64,000 nt of DNA from an uncultured Acidimicrobiales bacterium. GTDB lineage: Bacteria > Actinomycetota > Acidimicrobiia > Acidimicrobiales > SZUA-35. Where the stretch lies: NCBI GenBank assembly GCA_937997485.1, contig CALKTH010000100.1:1-64000 (forward strand). Direction: 5' to 3'. A program made the translations under genes and the position numbers. Position 1 is the stretch's first letter; each line of letters starts with the position of its first letter. Below are positions 53,095-61,821 of the stretch, piece by piece. Under the pieces are notes generated by a model that was given only the letters and a program-made list of their open reading frames with translations, was not told the origin of the DNA and made no database searches.

Positions 53095-54231
53095 TCAGCT
53101 GTTGCTGCGCAGGTAGCGCATCAGAAGGGAGCCTTCATCGCTTTTCGACTCGGTCGCATCGCCAGACTCCTCCGCGGCGAAAGCACCATCGTCGGTGGTG
53201 GCGTCGGCATCTGGGACCTCGTCCTCCGCGGTCTCTCCTGATTCCGTCAGCGATGCAGCGTCGGAGACCGTGGCACCAAAGGTCGCGATCTCGTCCGGAG
53301 ACGGAGGCACGGGCGGAGCATCGTTCGTCTCCGGCGGAGCGGGCATCGGCGGAATGCTCTCGTCAGCATCGGCAGAGAAGGCGGTGGTCTCCAAGCCAGT
53401 ACGAGCGAAGGCCGAGTCGAGATTCGTCGCGTCGGCAACAGGATCCGCTTCGATCATGTGGGCATCGACTTCAGCGCTGGTGAAGGAAGCAAGATCGGTC
53501 AACGGAGAGAGCGGATCTGGCTGGCTCGGGCTCACCGGCTCGTCGGACTGGAAGGCCTCCGAGACCGACGGTGTGGAAGACTCCGGAACCGGATCCGGCG
53601 CGGAAGGAGCGGCGACCGGAGCAACTCGCACGGGGGCCGCGGTCGCAGTAGTGGCGGTGGCGGGAGCAGCAGCGGACCCATCGGCTGGGTCGGAAATCGA
53701 GAGCACACCGCGTTCGACCAGGCCCATGATCTGTCGAGAGCCGTCGACCTCGCCGAGACCGAGTCGTTCAGCGGCGACACCGACGTCGGCGCCTTCGCCG
53801 ACCGCAACGACCGTGGCCCACTCGCTCTTGGACAGCGTGATCTCTTCGGTTTCAATCGCCTGGATCGCATTGAGTCGGTGGCTGAGGCTCGGAACGACCG
53901 ATTCGATCGAGCGCCACTCCCGCAGACGGTCGTGGGCTGACGCGAGCGTTTGGGTGACCGAGACGGCGGGCTCGATATCGATGCCCAGGACGTCGTCTGC
54001 CTCGAAGACGAAACTGCCTTCAGCGAAACGCAGCAGCTCGAACGTCACGCTCTCCACGTCACCCGGCCCGGAGTTCATGGCGGCGATGCCAGCGACGAGC
54101 TGACCGCTCTCTACCTGAAGGCCGCCGGTGCCGCGATCGCCGTCGATGCGGAGCACACCGGTCTTGCTGGCGCTGGCCAGAAGGCCGAGGACCTCATCGA
54201 TGGTGAAGACGTCAAGTGTTCCCTGAAGCAT
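53095..54231 (-). CDS. DUF4388 protein with long acidic linker
   Basis: 378 residues. The N-terminal DUF4388 domain (about 1-115) reads LQGTLDVFTIDEVLGLLASA, KTGVLRI, GGLQVESGQLVAGIA and LLRFAEGSFVFEADDV, the PatA-N-like fold seen in gliding and type IV pilus regulators. Residues 120-190 look like a winged-helix-like region (IQAIETEEITLSKSEWATVV, RLGLGEVDGSRQIMGLVERG). The following 180 residues are Ala/Pro/Asp/Glu-rich and probably disordered. The chain ends SLLMRYLRSNS, a short amphipathic tail after the linker. It sits 7 nt upstream of the prepilin peptidase, suggesting a link to type IV pili. Confidence 0.8.
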   Translation of the reverse strand: MLQGTLDVFTIDEVLGLLASASKTGVLRIDGDRGTGGLQVESGQLVAGIAAMNSGPGDVESVTFELLRFAEGSFVFEADDVLGIDIEPAVSVTQTLASAHDRLREWRSIESVVPSLSHRLNAIQAIETEEITLSKSEWATVVAVGEGADVGVAAERLGLGEVDGSRQIMGLVERGVLSISDPADGSAAAPATATTATAAPVRVAPVAAPSAPDPVPESSTPSVSEAFQSDEPVSPSQPDPLSPLTDLASFTSAEVDAHMIEADPVADATNLDSAFARTGLETTAFSADADESIPPMPAPPETNDAPPVPPSPDEIATFGATVSDAASLTESGETAEDEVPDADATTDDGAFAAEESGDATESKSDEGSLLMRYLRSNS

Positions 54232-54346
54232 GGCATCAACCTTTGCGCACGGATTGGCGATGCGGACGGATACCGCATCGATCGCTCATATGGGCCATTC
54301 GGCACAGACGCCCGGTTCTTGAGCGGTCAGTTCGCCCAGTGCCTTG

Positions 54347-55192
54347 TCAGCCCGCGGTGGACGGCAACGCTGCCGCCATGGCATCGATCGGAGCGGCGTG
54401 CCCGGTCCAATGCTCAAAGGCGATGGCAGCTTGATGCAAGAGCATGCCGAGCCCGCCCACCGTGACCGCACCCCGCTCGGCAGCGCCGGCCAACAGGGGC
54501 GTGATCTTGGGCTTGTAGACGATGTCTGCCACGGTGTGACGGGCGTCGATCAGATCCGGATCGATCGGCGACACCGCCGGTGCTGGTCCGCCGTCCATAC
54601 CGACCGACGTGGCGTTGATGATCACGTCGGCGTCGTTGACTGCCGCTGTCAGGGAGGTCACGACTCGAGCGGAGGGAGCGATGTCGGCGGCGTCTCCCGC
54701 CCGGGCAGGGTTGCGGTTGTGCACGAGGAGCTGGCCAGCGCCAGCTCGATGCACCGCATCGATGATGCTGATGGCAGCGCCACCGGCGCCGAGCACGAGC
54801 ACTGATGCCCCTTCGAGCGAGGCGCCTGTCTCTTGCACGAGAGATCGCACGAAGCCGTCACCGTCGGTGTTGTCGCCAACCAGGAGCGCGCCGTCACGGA
54901 AAACACAGTTGCAAGCGCCGAGCGCCTCAACCGCGGCAGTTTGGCGATCGACGGTGGCAGCGACGGCCTGCTTGTGAGGCATCGTCACGGACAAGCCGTC
55001 GAGACCGAACGTCCGCATGGCGTGGATGGCCTCGGCACCCGCGGCTGCGGGAACGGGCAGGGCCAAGTAGACCCAATCAAGACCAAGCGCTTCGAAGCCA
55101 GCGTTGTGAAGCGCAGGTGAGAGCGAGTGGCGGACCGGGTCTCCGATGACGGCGGCGAGTTGCGTCGCGCCGCTGATCGCCGGACGTGTCAT
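54347..55192 (-). CDS. aroE: Shikimate dehydrogenase
   Basis: 281 residues. Substrate-domain marks are AVIGDPVRHSLSPALHNAGF and GLSVTMPHKQAVAATVD with catalytic Lys and a later Asp in LVGDNTDGDGFVRSL. The NADP Rossmann loop is VLVLGAGGAAISIIDAVHRA, with HNRNPARA typical of AroE's NRT motif, and GGLGMLLHQAAIAFEHWTG near the C-terminus. Reduces dehydroshikimate to shikimate. One-base overlap (TGATG) with mltG. 115 nt without other genes separate it from the DUF4388 gene. Confidence 0.94.
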   Translation of the reverse strand: MTRPAISGATQLAAVIGDPVRHSLSPALHNAGFEALGLDWVYLALPVPAAAGAEAIHAMRTFGLDGLSVTMPHKQAVAATVDRQTAAVEALGACNCVFRDGALLVGDNTDGDGFVRSLVQETGASLEGASVLVLGAGGAAISIIDAVHRAGAGQLLVHNRNPARAGDAADIAPSARVVTSLTAAVNDADVIINATSVGMDGGPAPAVSPIDPDLIDARHTVADIVYKPKITPLLAGAAERGAVTVGGLGMLLHQAAIAFEHWTGHAAPIDAMAAALPSTAG

Positions 55193-56361
55193 CAGCCGCA
55201 GCCCAGGTCCTTTTCGACACAGATCTGACGAGCGGCCACGAACTCTTCCTCCGTCTCAGCGAAGGTGTGTGTCCCGTCGGCATCGGTCAGCACGTAATAC
55301 ATGAACCGGGTTTCGGCCGGGCTGATCGCGGCCTCGAGCGACGCGCGGCTCGGCGAGTTGATGGGTGTCGGCGGCAAACCTCGGGCTCGACCGCGGCAGG
55401 CGTACGGGCTCTCGCTTTCCTGATCGAAGAAGCCTGCATTGATGGCGTCGTCGACATTGCGGGTTCCAGACGCGTAGAGACAGGTGGCATCGATACCGAG
55501 ATTCCAGCCCTCTCGGAGCCGGTTGTAGATGACGGAGGCAACCAAGGGGCGCTCATCTGCCACTCGTGTCTCACCTTCGATGAGCGAGGCCACGATGAGC
55601 ACCTCGTAGGCCGAGTAGCCGGTGAAGGTTTCGGCCGCGCCGTAGCCCAGTTCGCCGGTGACTTCGGTGAACTCGTCGCTCAACTTCAACAGAATCTCGA
55701 GAGCCGACGCCTCGGCATTGACCTCGTACGTGTCCGGGAAGAGCAGTCCTTCCCAGCTCGTCTCACCGTCGGGGCGATAGCGAGGTGTGATCCGGTTGGT
55801 GGTGAGAACGGCCTGAAGCTGCTGGGTGGTCACGCCGTCGAGCTGGTCGGCGATGATCGGCAGCATCTCGCTGATCCACAGACCCTCTCGGACCTGGAAG
55901 CGATCGAAGACCTGGGGCTTCGGTCCAGCATTGAGCACGTCGATGGCTTCTTGCGCAGAGGAGTTGACCTGGATTTGGTACTCGCCGGCCTGGAAATTCT
56001 CTTCGCCCTTGTAGCGGGCGTAGTAGCGGAAGAAGGTGCTGTTGGGGATGACCTCGAGCTGCTGAAGAATTTGCCCGATGTCTGCGGTGGTGGCACCGGA
56101 GGGCACGATCAGCTCGATGGTTTCACCAGGTTCGCCCTCGGGATCCAGCTGGCTGTCAAACCAACCGCGGGCTCCCTGGTACCCCTGGTACACCACGAAG
56201 GCAATGAGGGCGATGGCCAGGAGGCCGCGGACGGAACGGAACCAGTTGGGGAAGGTTCGCACGACGTCGGGATCGCGTTCCCACTCTGGCCCGGGCGGTG
56301 CGGCCTCGGGCTCGTAGGGAACGGATCCGATGGTCTGCTGATCCTGGTCGTACACGGTCAC
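55192..56361 (-). CDS. mltG: Endolytic transglycosylase MltG
   Basis: 389 residues with a GTG start. A cytoplasmic N-terminus (about 42 residues, acidic and Pro-rich) precedes one transmembrane segment (43-60) and an extracytoplasmic LysM-like domain (ELIVPSGATTADIGQILQQL), then the catalytic YceG domain: VASLIEGETRVADERPLVAS with catalytic Glu, IYNRLREGWNLGIDATCLYA and GLPPTPINSPSRASLEAA. It cuts nascent peptidoglycan glycan strands. Usual neighbour of ruvX and aroE. A TAACAT box 6 nt before the GTG suggests leaderless initiation. Confidence 0.94.
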   Translation of the reverse strand: MTVYDQDQQTIGSVPYEPEAAPPGPEWERDPDVVRTFPNWFRSVRGLLAIALIAFVVYQGYQGARGWFDSQLDPEGEPGETIELIVPSGATTADIGQILQQLEVIPNSTFFRYYARYKGEENFQAGEYQIQVNSSAQEAIDVLNAGPKPQVFDRFQVREGLWISEMLPIIADQLDGVTTQQLQAVLTTNRITPRYRPDGETSWEGLLFPDTYEVNAEASALEILLKLSDEFTEVTGELGYGAAETFTGYSAYEVLIVASLIEGETRVADERPLVASVIYNRLREGWNLGIDATCLYASGTRNVDDAINAGFFDQESESPYACRGRARGLPPTPINSPSRASLEAAISPAETRFMYYVLTDADGTHTFAETEEEFVAARQICVEKDLGCG

Positions 56362-56367
56362 CGGACC

Positions 56368-56373
56368 ATGTTA
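56368..56373 (-). promoter_or_regulatory. -10-like box for mltG (leaderless)
   Basis: TAACAT on the minus strand fits TANNNT and ends 6 nt before the GTG; the 69-nt gap after ruvX leaves room for a promoter. Confidence 0.45.
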
Positions 56374-56430
56374 GGACCCGTGAGCGTACGGAACGGACCA
56401 CCCCAGCCACGAAGGCCGACCGGAGTACGG

Positions 56431-56844
56431 TCAGCCTTGGCTGTCGAGCCAGGCCTGCAGGAAGACAGCGGCGGCGAGCTGATCGACGACATCTCGCTTC
56501 TTGTGCTTCTTCGTGCCGCTGGTCCGCATCGACTGGTGCGCCGTGACGGTGGAAAAGCGTTCATCGTGGGTCTCAACCGGCACATCGAGCCGCTTCGCCA
56601 AGCCGCGAACTTCAGCGAGAACGGCGTCGGCTGATTGACCGAGCGCGCCATCGAGCGAAAGCGGCAGCCCGACCACCACGATGTCGGCGTCGATCTCAGC
56701 GACGATGTCAGCGATGCGTCCGTGCTCGACGGGACGATCGCCCACTCGCTTGATGGTCTCGTAGGGCGTGGCCACCATGCCGGCGGAATCGCTGATCGCG
56801 ACACCGATGCGGCGCGCTCCGAAGTCGATTCCGACGGCACGCAT
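56431..56844 (-). CDS. ruvX: Holliday junction resolvase-like RuvX (YqgF)
   Basis: 137 residues from ATG 56844. RNase H-like fold: MRAVGIDFGARRIGVAISDS (Asp7), IVVVGLPLSLDGALGQSADA, ETHDERFSTVTAHQSMRTSG (Glu/Asp) and RDVVDQLAAAVFLQAWLD (Asp), giving the metal-binding acids. YqgF is needed for 16S rRNA 5'-end processing in E. coli and resolves junctions in mycobacteria. It begins 4 nt after the alaS stop and precedes mltG, the conserved order. Confidence 0.93.
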   Translation of the reverse strand: MRAVGIDFGARRIGVAISDSAGMVATPYETIKRVGDRPVEHGRIADIVAEIDADIVVVGLPLSLDGALGQSADAVLAEVRGLAKRLDVPVETHDERFSTVTAHQSMRTSGTKKHKKRDVVDQLAAAVFLQAWLDSQG

Positions 56845-56848
56845 CAGA

Positions 56849-59440
56849 TCAGCTGTCGCCGGCGATGCCGGCGGCGGCGCGAGCCACTTCAAGGGCTCCG
56901 TCGATGCCCTCGGGGTCCTTGCCACCGGCCATGGCCAACTCGGCGTTCTTGCCACCGCCGCCCTTGATCAGCTTGGCTGCGTCGGCGATGAGCGCGCCGG
57001 CATCGAGGCCGCTGTCTCCCGTGACGGCTGCGATGAGCGCTGCTCCCCCGCCTTCAGGGGCGCCACCGAGGATGACGCCGCGGATGTTGGGCTGGTCGCG
57101 CAGCGCCACAGCGAGGTCCTTGAGTTCGTCTCGTCCAATGCTGTCGACCCGGGCAATGACAACGCCGTCAATGGCCTGATCGGCAAGATCGCCGGCTTGT
57201 GAGGCGGCAAGTTCGCGCTTGAGTCCAGCGATTTCGGTTCGGAGCTCTTTGATTTCGGCCTGGCGCTTCTCCACGGCATCGAGCACTCCGCTCTTCTGAA
57301 CGTTCAGCGCATCAGCAGCGCGGTCGATGGTGTTCTCCGCCTCTCGCAGGAGCTGGACAGCACCCGCACCGGTGACGGCTTCGACGCGGCGGAGGTTGGA
57401 GCCGATGGAGCCTTCGCTCACGATCTTGAGTAGGCCAATGTCACCGAGAGCGGAGACGTGGACACCGCCGCAGAACTCGAGCGTGGGCCCGGCCTTGAGC
57501 ACGCGCACCATCTCGCCGTACTTGTCACCGAAGAACGCGATGGCCCCCATTTCCTCAGCTTCGGCCTTGGTGACCTCGGGATGGTCGGTCGCGGGGTTGG
57601 CCAGAAGTTCGGCATTGACCATGTCTTCGATGATCGAGACCTGCTCCCGCGTGAGCGGTTCGAAATGAGAGAAGTCGAAACGGAGTCGGTCGGGGGCCAC
57701 GAGTGAGCCCTGTTGCTGCACGCCATTGCCCAAGACCTCGCGGAGGGCCCAGTGCAGGATGTGGGTTCCGGTGTGGTTCCGGGTAATGGCGCGTCGCCGT
57801 TCGACATCGATCGAGGCGGTGGCTGATTGACCGGGGAGGATCTCTCCCTCGGCCACAGTGATCACGTGCCTGTGGATGCCCGGAAGGGCATACACGGTGT
57901 TGGTGACTTCGGCGGTGCCAGTGGGCGTGGTGATGGTGCCGGTGTCGCCAACCTGCCCGCCGGCTTCCGCGTAGAACGGTGACCGGTCAAGGAAGACGCT
58001 GACGGTGTCGGTGCCCTGGCCCGTGACGAGCAGCACGTTGGCGCTGACATCGACGAGCTGCTCGCGGCCGACGAACTCGGTGGCACCCCGCTCATCCATG
58101 AGCGCCTGTACCTGCTCGAAGTCGGCCGCTTGGACGACGTCCTTGCGGCTCTCCTTGGCTCGCTTGCGTTGCTCGGCCATGTCGGCGTCGAATCCCGCAC
58201 GATCCACGGTCAGGCCGCGTTCGGCTACCACTTCTTCCGTCACCTCGTAAGGGAAGCCGTAGGTGTCGTGCAGCAGGAACGCAACGGAGCCGGGCACTTC
58301 GCCGCCGTCAGGGACATCCACGAGGTGATCGTCGAGAATCTTGAGTCCGTTGGCGAGCGTGCGTCGGAACTGGGTTTCCTCCCGCTCGACGACGGAACGA
58401 ACGTGGTCGTGCGTTGCGGTGAGCTGGGGGTAGTCGGCAGCCATGATCTCAACGACCGCATCGATGAGCTTCGGAGTCACGAGGTCGGTCACCCCGAGGA
58501 GATAGGCGAAGCGAATGGCCCGGCGCATGATGCGGCGAAGGACGTAGCCGCGATCCTCGTTCGAGGGGAAAACGCCGTCAGAGACGAGGAAGGTCATGGT
58601 CCGGGCGTGCTCTGCAAGGACGCGCAACGCGAGATCACTGTTCTCGTCGGCGCCGATGGTGTATCCGGTCACCTCGGAGGCGACGGCAACGAGTCGAGCC
58701 ATCTCGTCGATCTCAAAGACCGTGTCCTTTTCTTGCAGGACAGAGAGGATGCGCTCGAGACCGGCGCCGGTGTCGATCGAGGGCTTTGGGAGCGGCCTGG
58801 ACTCGCCACTCTCATCCGTCTCGAACTGCATGAAGACGAGGTTCCAGATCTCGATGAAACGATCTTCGGCGTCGGGGTTGGCTGGACCTCCGTCAGGGCC
58901 GTAGGCCGGGCCCTTGTCCCAGAAGATCTCCGAGCACGGGCCATTCGGGCCGGTGTCGGCCATCCTCCACCAGTTGTCCTCGTCGAGCCGCTGGATTCGT
59001 TCGCGAGGCACACCGACGGTTTCGGCCCAGATCTCCTCGGCCTCATCGTCGCTCAAATGCACGGTGACCCAGAGCCGGTCGGGGTCGAGTTTCAGCACGG
59101 TGGTGAAGAATTCCCAGGCATCGGGGATGGCCTGTTCCTTGAAGTAGTCGCCGAAACTGAAATTGCCCATCATCTCGAAGAAGGTGAGGTGACGGGTGGT
59201 GCGACCGACCTCGTCGAGATCGTTGTGCTTGCCACCGGCTCGCACGCACTTCTGCACGCTGACAGCCCTGGGGTGGGCTGGGCGTTCCTCACCGACGAAA
59301 TACGGCTTGAAGGGCACCATGCCCGAATTCACGAACAGGAGCGTCTGATCGTGCGGGATCAGACTGGCCGAAGGGATCAGCTGGTGGTCTCGCTCGGTGA
59401 AGAAACTGATGAAGGCCTGGCGGAGTTCGTTCGCGTTCAT
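56849..59440 (-). CDS. alaS: Alanyl-tRNA synthetase
   Basis: 863 residues from ATG 59440. The class II catalytic core has NANELRQAFISFFTERDHQL, LFVNSGMVPFKPYF, RHLTFFEMMGNFSFGDYFKE and the motif 3 region DTGAGLERILSVLQ. The editing domain includes NHTGTHILHWALREVLGNG and the zinc-ligand EFCGGVHVSALGDIG. The C-Ala domain follows with GGAPEGGGAALIAAVTGDSG and KLIKGGGGKNAELAMAGGKD. Charges tRNA-Ala and clears mischarged Ser/Gly. It lies between the DUF gene and ruvX, in the conserved order. Confidence 0.96.
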   Translation of the reverse strand: MNANELRQAFISFFTERDHQLIPSASLIPHDQTLLFVNSGMVPFKPYFVGEERPAHPRAVSVQKCVRAGGKHNDLDEVGRTTRHLTFFEMMGNFSFGDYFKEQAIPDAWEFFTTVLKLDPDRLWVTVHLSDDEAEEIWAETVGVPRERIQRLDEDNWWRMADTGPNGPCSEIFWDKGPAYGPDGGPANPDAEDRFIEIWNLVFMQFETDESGESRPLPKPSIDTGAGLERILSVLQEKDTVFEIDEMARLVAVASEVTGYTIGADENSDLALRVLAEHARTMTFLVSDGVFPSNEDRGYVLRRIMRRAIRFAYLLGVTDLVTPKLIDAVVEIMAADYPQLTATHDHVRSVVEREETQFRRTLANGLKILDDHLVDVPDGGEVPGSVAFLLHDTYGFPYEVTEEVVAERGLTVDRAGFDADMAEQRKRAKESRKDVVQAADFEQVQALMDERGATEFVGREQLVDVSANVLLVTGQGTDTVSVFLDRSPFYAEAGGQVGDTGTITTPTGTAEVTNTVYALPGIHRHVITVAEGEILPGQSATASIDVERRRAITRNHTGTHILHWALREVLGNGVQQQGSLVAPDRLRFDFSHFEPLTREQVSIIEDMVNAELLANPATDHPEVTKAEAEEMGAIAFFGDKYGEMVRVLKAGPTLEFCGGVHVSALGDIGLLKIVSEGSIGSNLRRVEAVTGAGAVQLLREAENTIDRAADALNVQKSGVLDAVEKRQAEIKELRTEIAGLKRELAASQAGDLADQAIDGVVIARVDSIGRDELKDLAVALRDQPNIRGVILGGAPEGGGAALIAAVTGDSGLDAGALIADAAKLIKGGGGKNAELAMAGGKDPEGIDGALEVARAAAGIAGDS

Positions 59441-59454
59441 AGGAACTGCGAAGG

Positions 59455-60066
59455 TTACCGGCCCAGGCGGCCCCGGTCGGATCGTTTCTTGTCCCAAGGC
59501 TTCGGTTTCTGCTGGTAGGTCCGCTGCACGCGGTTGACCGGCGGCTTGGGAAGTTCTGGCCGGAACCGGCGTCGGCCGGTCTCGATGGCGTCGGGAACCT
59601 CAGGGAGCGGGGTTTCCTCCACGTCCCGCAGATCGAGCAGGGCCTCGAGTGCGGCGGCGTCTCCCTCGGTGTGCCGGGCGTAGTCGCTGGCCAGCTCTCG
59701 ACGGGCGGTGTCAGTTTCGGAACGGATGGCTGAGCGGGCGAGCTCGATCCGATCGCTGAGACCTCGGACGGGACGGGGGCGATTGCGGGGCGAGAGGTGG
59801 GGAGCGACCTTCGCTGCGGCGCGGGTCGCCGAGGTGACACTCCGCCCCGTGCGAGCGGCGCCCCGAGAGGCGACCGTGGCCGCGCCACCGGCTCGGATGA
59901 GGTCGCCAGGAAGCTTGTCGGCCATCTTCACCACGGGTTCGGGCAACTTGTCCTCGAGCGCGCGGCTGGCGTCGTCGATGGACTTCTCCACTCCTCGACG
60001 GGCAACGAATCGCACGCCAGCACCGGCGGCCATCCAGGTGAGCCTGCGCATCAAGAAGGCGATCAC
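59455..60066 (-). CDS. Uncharacterised basic protein between alaS and the DUF948-like gene
   Basis: 203 residues from GTG 60066, which overlaps the preceding stop by 4 nt (GTGA); ATG 60051 (MRRLTWMAAGAG) is the alternative. A weakly hydrophobic N-terminus is followed by many Arg and Lys and helical-looking stretches (KSIDDASRALEDKLPEPVVK, GLSDRIELARSAIRSETDTA). The C-terminus ends QQKPKPWDKKRSDRGRLGR, very basic. No known domain is recognised. Equivalent small proteins lie between rarA/DUF948 and alaS in other Actinobacteria. Nucleic acid or membrane binding are possible but unproven. Confidence 0.65.
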   Translation of the reverse strand: MIAFLMRRLTWMAAGAGVRFVARRGVEKSIDDASRALEDKLPEPVVKMADKLPGDLIRAGGAATVASRGAARTGRSVTSATRAAAKVAPHLSPRNRPRPVRGLSDRIELARSAIRSETDTARRELASDYARHTEGDAAALEALLDLRDVEETPLPEVPDAIETGRRRFRPELPKPPVNRVQRTYQQKPKPWDKKRSDRGRLGR

Positions 60067-60446
60067 GAAGCGTCGGCCTTGTTGCGCTTGCGTCGGGCTC
60101 CGAGCCACCCTCGAGCCACCTTGCTCGAACCGGAGGCGACGGCAAGCGTGCGGATCACTGGATCTTGGACGGCCTCGTGGGTCCGCCGCGACGTTTCACT
60201 GATGTGCGTGGTGGCCTGATCGGCTCGATCGAGGACGAGGTCGACCTTGTCGAGCTCGGCGTCGGCGTCGGCGATGAGTTGGCGGAGCTCCCGGAAGGCT
60301 TCGATGCCTTCGGTGCGCAGCATGTTGCCGGTCTCTTCCAGCTTGGTCAGCGTGCGGTTGAGATTGCTGACGGCCATTACGAGCACAACGGCCATCACCA
60401 CCACGGAGATGGCGACGATGATGGCTGCGAACTCAGCGACGCTCAT
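60063..60446 (-). CDS. DUF948-like membrane protein
   Basis: 127 residues. One N-terminal transmembrane helix (about 7-28: VAAFAAII is not exact, the stretch reads AAIIVAISVVVMAVVLVMAV) followed by a long coiled-coil-like helix with LNRTLTKLEETGNMLRTEG, ELRQLIADADAELDKVDLVL and DRADQATTHISETSRRTHE. This is the DUF948 pattern seen in many Gram-positive bacteria. Function is unknown; a cell-envelope or scaffold role is plausible. It overlaps rarA by 4 nt (ATGA) and the next gene by GTGA. Confidence 0.78.
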   Translation of the reverse strand: MSVAEFAAIIVAISVVVMAVVLVMAVSNLNRTLTKLEETGNMLRTEGIEAFRELRQLIADADAELDKVDLVLDRADQATTHISETSRRTHEAVQDPVIRTLAVASGSSKVARGWLGARRKRNKADAS

Positions 60447-61792
60447 GAGCGATCACGATAGCGGGCCTCGTCTCCCCGATCGGTCGGGCGGTAGTAGCGC
60501 CGCTCCTTGACCTCCTCGGGCCGGTGTTCCTGATCGACCCAACCGCCGGGTTCGTTGTGCGGATAGACGTAGCCCTCGCCGTGTCCGAGCGAAGCCGCAC
60601 CCTTGTAGTGACCGTCCCGCAGGTGCATCGGCACCTCACCTGCCGGTAGTTCCTGTACGTCTCGTGAGGCTTCGGCGATGGCCACTGTGGCAGAGTTCGA
60701 CTTGGGCGCCATGGCCAGATGGATGACGGCTTGGGTCAGTGCGAACTTCGCCTCGGGCAGGCCGACGAACTCCACGGCGTGGGCTGCGCCGTTGGCCACG
60801 AGCAGGCTCATGGGGTCGGCGAGTCCCACATCTTCCGATGCCAGCACGACCAGGCGACGGGCGATGAAGCGGGCATCCTCACCTGCGGCCAGCATGCGCG
60901 CCAGCCAGTAGACGCCGGCATCGGGGTCGGACCCTCGAATGCTCTTGATGAAGGCCGAGATGATGTCGTAGTGCTCGTCGCGTCCATAGCGAAGGGACTT
61001 GAGGTCAGTTGCGGCTTCAGCGTGCTCGAGTCGCACGGGGACGATGGCCGTGTCGTCGCCTCCACTGGCCACGAACTCGGCGCCGGCCAGGGCCACCGCC
61101 ACCTCCAGGGTGGTCAGCGCTTGCCGACCGTCGCCGGAGGCTCGCCCCGCCAGGTAGTCGATTGCGTCGGCCGTCGCCTCGGCCCGTTCGGCTCGCAACC
61201 CTCGACGGAGGAGTTCGGCGATGTCATCAGCATCCAGCATCTCGAGCCGGAAGAGCGTGCTTCGACTGCGGAGCGGAGCATTGACCTCGAAGAACGGGTT
61301 CTCCGTGGTCGCACCGATGAGGGTGAGCACACCGGACTCAACCGCAGGGAGGAGGGCATCCTGCTGGGACTTGTTGAAGCGGTGGACTTCGTCCAGGAAC
61401 AGAATCGTGCCCCTGCCGTGGGCACCCAGGCGTTCTTCGGCAGCGGCGATGACGTGTCGGACGTCCTTGACCGAGGCGTTGACGGCAGAGAGCTGCTCGA
61501 AGGCCTTCGACGAGGCATTGGCCACGAGCATGGCGATCGTCGTCTTGCCAGTGCCGGCCGGGCCCCAGAGAATTGCGGAGGACAGCCGATCGGCATCGAC
61601 GAGCCGGCGGAGCGAGCCCTTCGGTCCGAGCAAGTGCTGTTGGCCAACGACTTCATCGAGGTTTGAGGGTCGGAGACGGGCGGCCAGCGGCGACCGGGCT
61701 TCGAGACGAGCCGACGCAGCGGCGGCGAACAGATCCTGCTCCACGGGCGACAGGGTATGCGGCGGAGGCCGCGGGAGGCTCACGCTCGGCAT
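60443..61792 (-). CDS. rarA: Replication-associated recombination protein A (AAA+ ATPase)
   Basis: 449 residues from ATG 61792. LRPSNLDEVVGQQHLLGPKG leads into Walker A GPAGTGKTT, Walker B ILFLDEVHRFNKSQQDALLP and sensor 1 LIGATTENPFFEVNAPLRSR. The MgsA/RarA C-terminal domain has HYDIISAFIKSIRGSDPDAG, YWLARMLAAGEDARFIARRL and GHYKGAASLGHGEGYVYPHN. It acts at stalled replication forks. It overlaps the DUF948-like gene by ATGA. It diverges from the plus-strand membrane-anchored protein gene across 29 nt. Confidence 0.94.
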   Translation of the reverse strand: MPSVSLPRPPPHTLSPVEQDLFAAAASARLEARSPLAARLRPSNLDEVVGQQHLLGPKGSLRRLVDADRLSSAILWGPAGTGKTTIAMLVANASSKAFEQLSAVNASVKDVRHVIAAAEERLGAHGRGTILFLDEVHRFNKSQQDALLPAVESGVLTLIGATTENPFFEVNAPLRSRSTLFRLEMLDADDIAELLRRGLRAERAEATADAIDYLAGRASGDGRQALTTLEVAVALAGAEFVASGGDDTAIVPVRLEHAEAATDLKSLRYGRDEHYDIISAFIKSIRGSDPDAGVYWLARMLAAGEDARFIARRLVVLASEDVGLADPMSLLVANGAAHAVEFVGLPEAKFALTQAVIHLAMAPKSNSATVAIAEASRDVQELPAGEVPMHLRDGHYKGAASLGHGEGYVYPHNEPGGWVDQEHRPEEVKERRYYRPTDRGDEARYRDRS

Positions 61793-61807
61793 GTGTGCCG
61801 GATGATC

Positions 61808-61813
61808 TAGGGT
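61808..61813 (+). promoter_or_regulatory. -10-like box for the orphan membrane-anchored protein (leaderless)
   Basis: TAGGGT fits TANNNT and ends 8 nt before the ATG, with no Shine-Dalgarno sequence. It lies in the divergent region with rarA. Confidence 0.45.
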
Positions 61814-61821
61814 GTGTCGCA

